A stretch of 64,000 nt of DNA from Streptomyces caeruleatus (GTDB lineage: Bacteria; Actinomycetota; Actinomycetes; Streptomycetales; Streptomycetaceae). Below the pieces are notes generated by a model. That model did not search any database. It was not told the DNA's origin and saw only the letters and a program-made list of their open reading frames with translations. Below, in pieces: positions 35,011-43,522 of this stretch. Numbering within the stretch: position 1 is the first letter of the stretch; every line of letters starts with the position of its first letter. The translations under genes and the position numbers were made by a program. The DNA is taken from positions 49,541-113,540 of the forward strand of contig NZ_KQ948929.1 in assembly GCF_001514235.1 (NCBI RefSeq), written 5' to 3'.

Positions 35011-36243
35011 TCACGAACCCGCCGAACATCGCACCGGGAGCCGGCTGACGCCCGTCAGGAAACTGGAGGCCATCCGCTCGACGGGCCCGGCCGGCTCCAG
35101 TTCGCCGACCTGACCGCGCAACTCCTCCAGCATGACTCGCAGTTCCACCCGGGCCAGCGGTCCCCCAAGGCAGAAGTGCGGGCCGTGGCCGAGGGTCAGG
35201 TGCCGGTTCGGCGTGCGGGAGATGTCGAAGCGGTAGGGGTCCTCGAAGATCTCCGCGTCCCGGTTCGCCGAGATGTTCCACAGCGTGACGATGCTGCCGG
35301 CGGTGATCCGACGGTCCCTCAGCTCGATGTCCACCGTGGCGGTACGGCCGATGTGCGTCACCGGAGTCGTCCAGCGCAGCACCTCCTCCACGGCGGGATC
35401 GAGCAGCTCCTCTTCCTTGCGCAGCCGCTCCCACTGCTCCGGGTGCTCCATCAGTGCCAGCGCCGCGCCCGCGGACGACAGCCGGGTCGTCTCGTCGCCG
35501 CCGATGATGATGTTGTAGCAGTTCAGCAGCACCTCGGCGTCGCTGAGCCGGGCACCGTCGGCCTCCTCGGTGGCGAGCAGGCTCACGATGTCCTCCCCGG
35601 GCGCCTTACGGCGGCCGGGGAGCAGTCCGGCGTAGTAGAGCAGGATCTCCTGCTGGGCCTGCGCGGCCTCCTCCTGGGACTCCTGCGAACCGTCCGCGCC
35701 CAGCGCGGCCATGGTCATCTCCAGCATCGCGGCACGGTCCGAGGGCGGCACGGCGAGCAGCTCGCAGATCGCGACGAGCGGGATCTGCGCCGCGACGTCG
35801 GCGACGAAGTCGCCCCCGCCGGCCTCCACCAGGCCCGCCACCAGGCTGCGGGTGGCGGTCCTCACGCCGTCCACGACCGGGGCCATGGCCCGGGCCGAGA
35901 ACGCGCCCATCAGCATGCGGCGCACGGCGGTGTGCCGGGGCGGATCGGTGACCACCAGCATCTGGCCGCCCGCGGAGTCCCCGCCGGTGAGCAGGGTGCC
36001 GAGCATGTTGCCCTGCTCCGAACTGAGCCGTGCGGTGTCCCGGTAGACCGCGGCGATGTCACGGTAGCGCGTGACCGCCCAGAACCCCGGGCCGCCGTTG
36101 CCGGTCTCGCACCGGACGACCGGCTGCTCCTCCCGCAGGTGGCGCCAGGTGTCGCAGGCGTCCGGGTCCGGGTGAACGGCCGGGTCGATCAGGTGGAAGG
36201 GAATCGTGGGCCCGCCGACGGTGCCGGTGAGGTCAGCGGTCAT
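35011..36243 (-). CDS. Cytochrome P450 monooxygenase
   Basis: This 410-residue soluble bacterial P450 has the I-helix IIIGGDETTR (oxygen activation), the ExxR motif in VEEVLRW, and the haem loop LGHGPHFCLGGPLAR with Cys358 as thiolate ligand. Bacterial P450s in NRPS clusters often hydroxylate carrier-bound amino acids at the beta carbon or oxidise the released peptide; the GGDETT version of the I-helix is common in that group. It overlaps the MbtH gene by 11 bases and has no ribosome site of its own, so the two are translationally coupled at the end of the minus-strand operon. Confidence 0.93.
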   Translation of the reverse strand: MTADLTGTVGGPTIPFHLIDPAVHPDPDACDTWRHLREEQPVVRCETGNGGPGFWAVTRYRDIAAVYRDTARLSSEQGNMLGTLLTGGDSAGGQMLVVTDPPRHTAVRRMLMGAFSARAMAPVVDGVRTATRSLVAGLVEAGGGDFVADVAAQIPLVAICELLAVPPSDRAAMLEMTMAALGADGSQESQEEAAQAQQEILLYYAGLLPGRRKAPGEDIVSLLATEEADGARLSDAEVLLNCYNIIIGGDETTRLSSAGAALALMEHPEQWERLRKEEELLDPAVEEVLRWTTPVTHIGRTATVDIELRDRRITAGSIVTLWNISANRDAEIFEDPYRFDISRTPNRHLTLGHGPHFCLGGPLARVELRVMLEELRGQVGELEPAGPVERMASSFLTGVSRLPVRCSAGS

Positions 36244-36442
36244 GCGATGCCCCGATGAGGTCGTCCGCCCAGGATCGTTCGATCAGCTCCAGGCAGTCCG
36301 CCCGGGCGGCCGGCCCGTACGCGACCGACCACCCTGCCGGCACGTCCGCCGTCGCGGGCCACAGCGAGTACTCGTGCCGGTCGTTGACCAGAGCGAGGAA
36401 GCGGCCCGCGGTGTCGGCCGGGGCGTCGAAGGGACTTCTCAC
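36233..36442 (-). CDS. MbtH-like NRPS accessory protein
   Basis: This 69-residue protein begins at a GTG 7 bases after AGGAGA. It contains the conserved core NDRHEYSLWP, PAGWSVAYGP and the Cys/Trp-bearing DCLELIERSWADDL, including the Trp positions that pack against the A-domain. MbtH proteins bind adenylation domains and are often needed for their solubility and activity. It is the only copy in the window and may serve all six A domains. It lies 43 bases after the large NRPS and overlaps the P450 start. Confidence 0.92.
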   Translation of the reverse strand: MRSPFDAPADTAGRFLALVNDRHEYSLWPATADVPAGWSVAYGPAARADCLELIERSWADDLIGASHDR

Positions 36443-36485
36443 AGGTGTCTCCTGACAGGTCGGGCAGGATGCCGGCGCGCATCGC

Positions 36486-39400
36486 TCACGCGATGTGGTC
36501 CGGGCCGTCCAGGTGCCGGGCGAGCACGGCGGCGATGTCGGCGAGGGGGCCGGGGGCGAGCATGTCACCGTGCCGGCAGGCGATCGGATGACTCTCGATC
36601 CGTCCGCTCGTGTACGGCGCCCAGTCGCCCGGCCGCTCGGGGTCCGGCGCCTTGTCCTCCATCGCCTCGAAGAACAGCACGTCCACGTCGACGGGCCGGG
36701 AGTCGTGCCGCCGCTGTGCGTTGAGGTTGTTGGTGAACACCTCGGCCACCGAGGCGAGCTGATCGCTCGACAGCGTGCCGAGCGGGCTGCCGTGCTCCGC
36801 CAGGACGCGCAGGGCCGCCGCCGGGTCGAACGGGGGCGCGCCGTCCGGGTGCCGGATGCCGAGCGAGTGCAGCACCTCCGCGAGGGCCTCGGGCTGGTCG
36901 TAGTCCACCGGGCGGGCGTCCGGCCGCCGGGGAAAGGAGTCGAGCAGCGCCAGCAGGGCGACCTCCTCGCCCTCGGTGCGTAGCAGCCGGGCCGCCTCGT
37001 GGGCGAGGATGCCGCCCATGGACCAGCCCAACAGGTGGTAGGGGCCGTGGGGTTGGACGGAGCGCAGCTGTGCCACATGGTCCCTGGCCATCGCGGCCAG
37101 GTCCGGCATCAGGGCGGCCGGGTCGTCCAGGCCGCGGGACTGCAGGCCGTAGACCGGGCGCTCGGCATGCAGGTGGCGCAGCAGCCCCGAGTACACCCAG
37201 CCGAGCCCGACGCCGGGGTGGAAGCAGAACAGCGGCTCCCTGCCGCCGTGCGGCCGCAGCGGGAGCAGCACGTCCAGCGCACCGTCCGGGTCGGCCTGCG
37301 GCGCCGGACCGTCGAGGAGGGCGGCCAGACCGGCGACCGTCGGGGTGCGGAACAGCGTGTCGATGCCGAACCGGGCCCCGAACCGGGAGCGCAGCAGCCC
37401 CAGCAACCGGAAGGCGAGGAGTGAGTGACCGCCGAGGTCGAAGAAGCTGTCGTGCGCACCGGGCCGGCCGGCCGGCCCGGTCGTGCCCAAAACCTCGCCG
37501 AAGAGGGCGGCCAGCTCCTTCTCCAGGGCGGTGCCGGGCGGCCGCTCCTCGCGTCCGGCCGCGGCGGCGGGGTCCGGCGCCGGCAGCGCCCGCCGGTCCA
37601 GCTTGCCGTTGGGGGTGCGGGGCAGGGCCGGCAGGATGACGACCATCGGCACCATGTGCCGGGGCAGTGTGCTCTCGACGTGTCGGCGCAGTGCCAGGCC
37701 GTCGGTCGCGGCTCCGGGTTCCAGGACGACGTAGCCGACCAGCCTGCGGTCACCGGGCCGGTCCTCACGGACCGCGACGACCGCCTGGGCGACGTGGGGG
37801 TGGCGGAGGAGGGCCGCCTCCACCTCGCCCAGCTCGATCCGGAAGCCGTTGATCTTGACCTGGTCGTCCAGCCGTCCGAGGAACTCCAGGTCGCCGTCCG
37901 GCAGCCAGCGCACGAGGTCCCCCGTGCGGTACATCCGGGCTCCCGGCTCGCCCTGCGGGTCGGCGACGAAGCGCTCCGCGGTCAACGAAGGCCGACCGAG
38001 ATATCCGGTGGCCAGGCCCGGCCCGCCCAGATAGAGCTCACCCGGCACGCCCACGGGGACCGGGCACAGCCCCTGGTCGAGAACGTAGGCGCGGGTGTTC
38101 CAGGACGGGCGGCCCACCGGGGGTGCCTGGTCGAAGGGGCCGCCGCCGAGCCAGCCGGTGGCGTAGACGGGAGCCTCGCTGGGGCCGTAGATGTTGACGA
38201 CGCGTGCGCCGGGGAACGCCCCCGCGATCTCGTTCGCGACCGCGGCGCCCAGCTGTTCGCCGGCCAGCACCACCGTTCCCGCGGTGACCGCCGGGTCCAG
38301 GCGCCGGACCAGGTCGGCGAAGACCGAGGGGACCCCGCTGACCAGGGCCGGCGCGGTGACCGGGCCGGCCGCCAGGGTCTCCTCCTCCGCCAGGGCGAGC
38401 AGATCCCGGTGGATCCGGACGGTGCCGCCCGTGGCGAGCGGGCCGAAGACCTCGAAGACGGAGACGTCGAAGCTGACCGAGGTGGTGGCCTGCACCTGGG
38501 CGAGCCCCTCCGTGCCGAGGAAGCCGGCCAGCCAGGCCAGCAGGTCGGCCATGTTGGCGTGCGAGACGACCACGCCCTTGGGCCGCCCGGTGGACCCGGA
38601 CGTGTAGATGACGTACGCCGGGTCGGCCGGGCTCAGCGGGCGCGGACGCTCGGCGTCGGTGACATCACTGTCGGGCCGGCCGGCCTGGTGGACCGCGGGG
38701 TCGTCCAGGACGAGCCGCGGGACGTCGGCCGCGGGCAGGGCACGGTCCGTCCCGGTGGTGGTCACCAGGAGCGTCGGACGGGCGTCCGTCAACAGCAGGG
38801 TGATCCGTTCCCGCGGGTACTGCGGATCGATGGGCAGGTAGGCGGCGCCGGTCTTCAGCACCGCCACCAGGGCCACGAGCAGTTCGGCTGAGCGGGGCAG
38901 GGCGAGCGCGACGATGCGGCCGGGGCCCGCGCCGCGGGCGAGCAGTTCCCTGGCCAGCCGGTTGGCCCGGGAGTTCAGCTCCGCGTAGCCGAGCTTGGCG
39001 CGGCCGTCGACGACGGCCGGTGCGTGCGGCCGCTCCCGCGCCCGGTCCTCGAACAGCGCCGGGAAGAGGCGGTTGCCGTCCCGGGGTACGGGATCGCCGT
39101 GCCACCGGTCGAGTCGGCGCAGTTCCGTCTCGGAGAGCAGCACGGTGTGTTCGTACCGGTCCCCGGGAGCGGTGGCCAGCGCGGTGAGCGTCCGCCGGTA
39201 GTAGCCGCCGATCTCGGCCACCTGCTCGTCGGTGAACCGGTCGGCGTCGTAGCGCAGATGCAGTCGTACCGCGGCCGAGGTGAGGTCCTGGGAGAACTCG
39301 GCGCCGAACGGGATGCTGGTGTTGGTGACGCGCCGCTCGTCGAGCACCTCCAGTTCGGCCGCCCTGTCCAGGACCGAGCGGTAGACGTGGAAGCGGGTGA

Positions 39401-42400
39401 AGTTGAAGAAACTCTCGAACAGCTCCCGGCCGCCGACGGCCCGCATGATCTCCGGCATGGGGAAGCGCCGGTGCGGCTGTACGGCGATGTCGGTGCGGTT
39501 GACGGCGGTCACCAGGTCGTCCCAGGTGCCTCCGGTCAGCCGGGTCCTGAAGGGCAGGGTGTTGAGGAACATGCCCAGCACCCGGTCGCCGTCGCGGTCC
39601 TCGGTACGGCCGTTGTAGACGACGCCGGTGACGACGTCCGGGCTTCCGGTGAGCAGGGAGACCACGCGCAGGTGGGCGGCGAGCAGAAGGGTACGCACGG
39701 GCACCCCGAGCCGTTCGGCGCACTCGGTCAGTGCCGACGCCTCGTCCTGCGGCAGCTCCACGGGGACGATGCGCATGTCGGGCCGCCCGGTCGCGGGCCG
39801 CAGCCGGGGCAGCGCCGTGAACTCGCAGTCGGCCAGGTGCTCCGCCCAGAAGGCACGGTGCTCCTCGTCGGCCACGGCGGCGCGTTCCTCCGCGACGAAC
39901 GCGCCGAAACGGGCTGCGGGCGGTTCAGGGAACACGATCCTGGATGCCCCGGAGCCGTCGACGCACCGCAGATAGCGGTCGAACAGCTCGGTGATCAGCG
40001 AGCGTTCGCTCCAGCCGTCGAGGATCGCGTGGTGCTCCGTGACCCACAACTGGAAGGTGTGGTCGGTCAGCCGCTGCGCGTGGAACCGGATCAGCGGGGC
40101 CTGTTCCCAGGAGAACGGGGTCTGCTTCTCGGTGGTGAACCGCTTGTCCAGGGCGGTTCGTCGACCGGCCTCGTCCAGATGGCGCAGGTCCTCGAAGGAG
40201 ACCGGGGCCGTTGTGCGGCGGTGCACCAGCTGGAGCGGTTCGCCGAAACCCTCCAGGTGGAAGGAGACCCGCAGAATCTGGTGGTCGGCCACCATCGAGT
40301 CCACGGCGGTGCGCCAGGCATCCTCGGACCAGGCGGCCCGGATGTGGTATCCGCAGACGTTGTGGTAGATCCGCTCGGCCGCGTCCAGCCCGCTGTGGTA
40401 AAGCATGCCGGCCTGCAGCTGGGAGAGCGGGAAGGCGTCCTCGACGTCGGCGGGCAGCGCGGCCCGGTCCTCGGCGGTCAGCAGCGACAGCGGCCGGTAC
40501 CGGGTGCCCCCGCTGCCGGGGGCGACGAGGGAGGTGTGCGGGGCCAGGTCCCGGATGGTCTGGTACCGCAGGAGGTCCTGGAGCCGGAAGTCCAGCCCTC
40601 TCTCCCGGGCCCGGCTCAGCAGGGCGATGGTGCGGATCGAGTCGCCGCCCAGCAGGAAGTAGTTCTCGTCGGTGCCCACCCGCTCATGGCCGAGCACCTC
40701 GCTCCAGACCTGGACGAGGATTTCTTCCGGCCGGTTGGCCGAAGCGGTGACCGGCGCGTCCGCCGCGCGGGACGGAGCGGGCAGCCGACGCCTGTCGACC
40801 TTGCCGTTGACGGTGAGCGGGAAGCGGTCGAGCACCACGAAGGCTGCCGGAACCATGTGGGGAGGCAGCGCGTCGAGGAGGTGGTCCCGCAGCTCAGAGG
40901 CGCCCAGGCCGGCCCGTTCGGAGACGACGTGGGCCACGAGCCGCGGGCCGCCGTCCCGGCCGTCGTCAACGGCCGACACCAGGGCCTCCCGTACGTCCGG
41001 ATGCCCGACGAGTGCCGCCTCCACCTCTCCGGGCTCGATCCGGAAGCCCCGGATCTTCATCTGGTCGTCGGCCCGGCCGCAGTACTCCAGCTCCCCGCCG
41101 GGCAGCCGCCGTACCAGGTCGCCGGTGCGATAGGCCCGGCCGCCGGGCAGCGTGACGAAACGGGCCGCGGTCAGCTCCGGGCGGCCGAGATAGCCACGGG
41201 CGAGTCCGGCCCCACGTACGTACAGCTCGCCGGTGACCCCGTCGGGCACCGGGCGGCCCCGGTGGTCGAGGACGTCCAGCGCGAGGTCCGGGATGGCGAC
41301 GCCGATGACGCTGCCGGTGCCCTCCTCGGCGTCCTGCGGCGAGATCGGCCGGTAGGTGACATGGACGGTCGTCTCGGTGATGCCGTACATGTTCACCAGG
41401 CGCGGTCCGTCGGGATGCCGTGCGAACCACGGGCGCAGCGTTCTCGGCTCCAGCGCCTCGCCGCCGAACACCACGTATCTGAGGGCCGGTACGGCGACGT
41501 CCGCGCGGTCATCCTCGCGCATCAGCACGGCGAACGCCGACGGGGTCTGATTGAGGACGGTGACGCCTTCGGCGCCCAGCAGCCGCAGAAACGCACCGGG
41601 GTCCCGACTGGTCTCGTACGGGACGACGACGAGCCGGCCGCCGTGGACCAGGGCACCCCACAGCTCCCACACCGAGAAGTCGAAGGCGTAGGAATGGAAC
41701 AGGGTCCAGACGTCGTCGGGGCCGAACCCGAACCAGTGCCCGGTCGCGGTGAACAGCCGGGCGACGTTGCGGTGCGGGATGAGAGTGCCCTTGGGTTCTC
41801 CCGTGGAACCGGAGGTGTGGATGACGTACGCCAGGTCGTCCGGGCGGACCCGGTGGTCCGGGGCCTCGGCCGGGTGCGCGACGATGGCGGCCGCGTCGTC
41901 CCGGAGCGAGACCACGGTGCCGGTGAAGCCGTCCAGCCAGGCGCCCGGACGCCCGTCGAGCAGTACATGGGTCAGCGCGGTGTCCCGCACGATGAAGGAC
42001 AGCCGGGCGTCCGGGTAGGCCGGGTCCAGCGGGACGTAGGCACCGCCGGCCTTCTGGATGCCCAGGATCGCCACGACCAGGTCCGGGGACCGTTCGGCGC
42101 TCAGGCCGACCAGGACCTCGGGGCCCACGCCGAGCTGCCTCAGGTGCCGGGCGAGCCGGTTGGAGCGGCGGTCGAGCTCGGCGTAGGTGAGCTGGTCACT
42201 GCCGTGGCGGACCGCGACGGCGTCGGGCCGGTCGGCGGCGTGACGGGCGAACCGGTCGAGGACGGTCTCCTCGCTCGCCTCCGGCGCCGCGTGGGCCGTC
42301 GGCCCGGCGGCGGGCACCGCGAGGGTGTGCACCGGGTCGCCCGGGCTGCGAACGACCTCGGTGAGGAGCTGGGCGTAGTGCCGGGCGAACTGCTCGGTCA

Positions 42401-43502
42401 GCCAGTGGGGCCAGGCGGCCTCGAAGCGCGCCGCCCCGTCCGGCGTGACGGTCAGCCGCAGCGCGTGGGGGTGCGGCGCGGGAGTGTCCTGGCGGGTGAC
42501 GACGACCCCGTCCGGCAGCTCCCGCACGCCGGTGTGCCGCGCGCGCGACTCGAAGGCGACAGGGAGCGGCGGCTGTTCGTCCCACCAGTCGGCCCCGGCG
42601 CCGTGAGGGACAAGGTGGCTGAGCCGTCCGAGTACGGTGGGGAAGTCCGGGTCCCCGGTCAGGTCCGCGTGGACGGTCAGGGGAATGGTGAACGGGCCGA
42701 CGGCGGAGGCGAACGCGGTTCCGCGCTCGTCGCGGACGGTGGCGAGAAGGACGTCGTCGGTGTCCGCGTACCGGGCGACCAGCAGGGCCAAGAGGGCCGT
42801 CAGCCCGTCGTCGAGGTGGGCTCCGGCTGCCGCGCACAGGTCGCGCAGACCCGTGACGTCCGACTCCGGAAGGCGCAACCGGTGGGTGGTGGCCCGGCCG
42901 GGAAGGACGCCCGGAAGCCGCGGCGAGGTGCGGTCCTCGGCGTCAGCGGCCGCGGCGACGGGGCCGTCGGCGGCGGCCGCGGCGTACTCGGTGAACTGCG
43001 GTGCGGGCGAGGCGGGCGGATGTGCCGCTCCCGGTCTGTCCTGGGCCTGCCACGCGGCCAGGAGGTCGTCGAGGAGAAGGTCCAAGGAGCGTTCGTCGGC
43101 GACCATGCGATGCAGGGTCAGCGTCAGCCGGAGGCCGGTGCGGCCGGCGGGTTCCACGGCGGCCCGCAGCAGCGGTCCCCGCTCCGGGTCGAAGGCCGCG
43201 TCCGGCTGCGCCCACGACGACGGCGGTTCGCCGGTCACCGACTGCACCAGGGTGGTGCCCTCGAAGGTGAAGCGGGTGCGCAGCGCGTCGTGGCGCCGGA
43301 CGCACGCGGCCACGGCGGACCGCAGCCGCGTGGTGTCGGTGGTGCCCTCGAAGGTGACGGTCAACCGCAGCTCGTGGGCTGTGTGATCCGGTGTCAGCTC
43401 GTGGGTGACGTAGAGCTGTTGCTGGTGCGGTGTGGCCGCGACGGCGGTCGGCGGCAGGGTGGCCATCGGTGCCTGCGCGTGGCCCGCCTGATGGGTGCTC
43501 AC
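36486..43502 (-). CDS. Two-module NRPS with thioesterase (C*-A-T-C-A-T-TE)
   Basis: This 2338-residue synthetase reads C* (about 10-400), A1 (405-915), T1 (GGDS near 949), C2 (1020-1450), A2 (1470-1975), T2 (GGHS near 2026) and TE (2085-2338, GWSMGG). The first C domain has HRMVADE where HHxxxDG is expected, so the catalytic second His is Arg. C2 keeps HHAILDG. My A1 code D-F-W-N-V-G-M-V-H-(K) equals the known Thr code. The A2 code D-V-F-S-V-A-I-V-Y-(K) I cannot assign; its first six positions recall piperazate codes but the rest differ. No epimerase domain is present. The TE probably releases or cyclises the product. It follows the Gly module by 20 bases and precedes mbtH. Confidence 0.9.
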   Translation of the reverse strand: MSTHQAGHAQAPMATLPPTAVAATPHQQQLYVTHELTPDHTAHELRLTVTFEGTTDTTRLRSAVAACVRRHDALRTRFTFEGTTLVQSVTGEPPSSWAQPDAAFDPERGPLLRAAVEPAGRTGLRLTLTLHRMVADERSLDLLLDDLLAAWQAQDRPGAAHPPASPAPQFTEYAAAAADGPVAAAADAEDRTSPRLPGVLPGRATTHRLRLPESDVTGLRDLCAAAGAHLDDGLTALLALLVARYADTDDVLLATVRDERGTAFASAVGPFTIPLTVHADLTGDPDFPTVLGRLSHLVPHGAGADWWDEQPPLPVAFESRARHTGVRELPDGVVVTRQDTPAPHPHALRLTVTPDGAARFEAAWPHWLTEQFARHYAQLLTEVVRSPGDPVHTLAVPAAGPTAHAAPEASEETVLDRFARHAADRPDAVAVRHGSDQLTYAELDRRSNRLARHLRQLGVGPEVLVGLSAERSPDLVVAILGIQKAGGAYVPLDPAYPDARLSFIVRDTALTHVLLDGRPGAWLDGFTGTVVSLRDDAAAIVAHPAEAPDHRVRPDDLAYVIHTSGSTGEPKGTLIPHRNVARLFTATGHWFGFGPDDVWTLFHSYAFDFSVWELWGALVHGGRLVVVPYETSRDPGAFLRLLGAEGVTVLNQTPSAFAVLMREDDRADVAVPALRYVVFGGEALEPRTLRPWFARHPDGPRLVNMYGITETTVHVTYRPISPQDAEEGTGSVIGVAIPDLALDVLDHRGRPVPDGVTGELYVRGAGLARGYLGRPELTAARFVTLPGGRAYRTGDLVRRLPGGELEYCGRADDQMKIRGFRIEPGEVEAALVGHPDVREALVSAVDDGRDGGPRLVAHVVSERAGLGASELRDHLLDALPPHMVPAAFVVLDRFPLTVNGKVDRRRLPAPSRAADAPVTASANRPEEILVQVWSEVLGHERVGTDENYFLLGGDSIRTIALLSRARERGLDFRLQDLLRYQTIRDLAPHTSLVAPGSGGTRYRPLSLLTAEDRAALPADVEDAFPLSQLQAGMLYHSGLDAAERIYHNVCGYHIRAAWSEDAWRTAVDSMVADHQILRVSFHLEGFGEPLQLVHRRTTAPVSFEDLRHLDEAGRRTALDKRFTTEKQTPFSWEQAPLIRFHAQRLTDHTFQLWVTEHHAILDGWSERSLITELFDRYLRCVDGSGASRIVFPEPPAARFGAFVAEERAAVADEEHRAFWAEHLADCEFTALPRLRPATGRPDMRIVPVELPQDEASALTECAERLGVPVRTLLLAAHLRVVSLLTGSPDVVTGVVYNGRTEDRDGDRVLGMFLNTLPFRTRLTGGTWDDLVTAVNRTDIAVQPHRRFPMPEIMRAVGGRELFESFFNFTRFHVYRSVLDRAAELEVLDERRVTNTSIPFGAEFSQDLTSAAVRLHLRYDADRFTDEQVAEIGGYYRRTLTALATAPGDRYEHTVLLSETELRRLDRWHGDPVPRDGNRLFPALFEDRARERPHAPAVVDGRAKLGYAELNSRANRLARELLARGAGPGRIVALALPRSAELLVALVAVLKTGAAYLPIDPQYPRERITLLLTDARPTLLVTTTGTDRALPAADVPRLVLDDPAVHQAGRPDSDVTDAERPRPLSPADPAYVIYTSGSTGRPKGVVVSHANMADLLAWLAGFLGTEGLAQVQATTSVSFDVSVFEVFGPLATGGTVRIHRDLLALAEEETLAAGPVTAPALVSGVPSVFADLVRRLDPAVTAGTVVLAGEQLGAAVANEIAGAFPGARVVNIYGPSEAPVYATGWLGGGPFDQAPPVGRPSWNTRAYVLDQGLCPVPVGVPGELYLGGPGLATGYLGRPSLTAERFVADPQGEPGARMYRTGDLVRWLPDGDLEFLGRLDDQVKINGFRIELGEVEAALLRHPHVAQAVVAVREDRPGDRRLVGYVVLEPGAATDGLALRRHVESTLPRHMVPMVVILPALPRTPNGKLDRRALPAPDPAAAAGREERPPGTALEKELAALFGEVLGTTGPAGRPGAHDSFFDLGGHSLLAFRLLGLLRSRFGARFGIDTLFRTPTVAGLAALLDGPAPQADPDGALDVLLPLRPHGGREPLFCFHPGVGLGWVYSGLLRHLHAERPVYGLQSRGLDDPAALMPDLAAMARDHVAQLRSVQPHGPYHLLGWSMGGILAHEAARLLRTEGEEVALLALLDSFPRRPDARPVDYDQPEALAEVLHSLGIRHPDGAPPFDPAAALRVLAEHGSPLGTLSSDQLASVAEVFTNNLNAQRRHDSRPVDVDVLFFEAMEDKAPDPERPGDWAPYTSGRIESHPIACRHGDMLAPGPLADIAAVLARHLDGPDHIA

Positions 43503-43522
43503 TGATCATCGCCCCTTCGTCG

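Noticed and set aside
37800..39000. Calling the A2 domain of the large NRPS piperazate-specific.
   Set aside because: Only six of the code positions resemble piperazate codes from memory, and no N-N bond-forming enzymes are encoded in the window.
39024..43505. A 1493-codon open frame on the plus strand opposite the large NRPS, and similar long frames of several hundred codons elsewhere (432-2129, 4711-7235, 32225-35434, 50468-53437).
   Set aside because: They are antisense or shifted shadows of real genes caused by the high third-position GC. Their translations are rich in Arg, Gly, Ala and Pro, have no domains, and each overlaps a gene with clear motifs.
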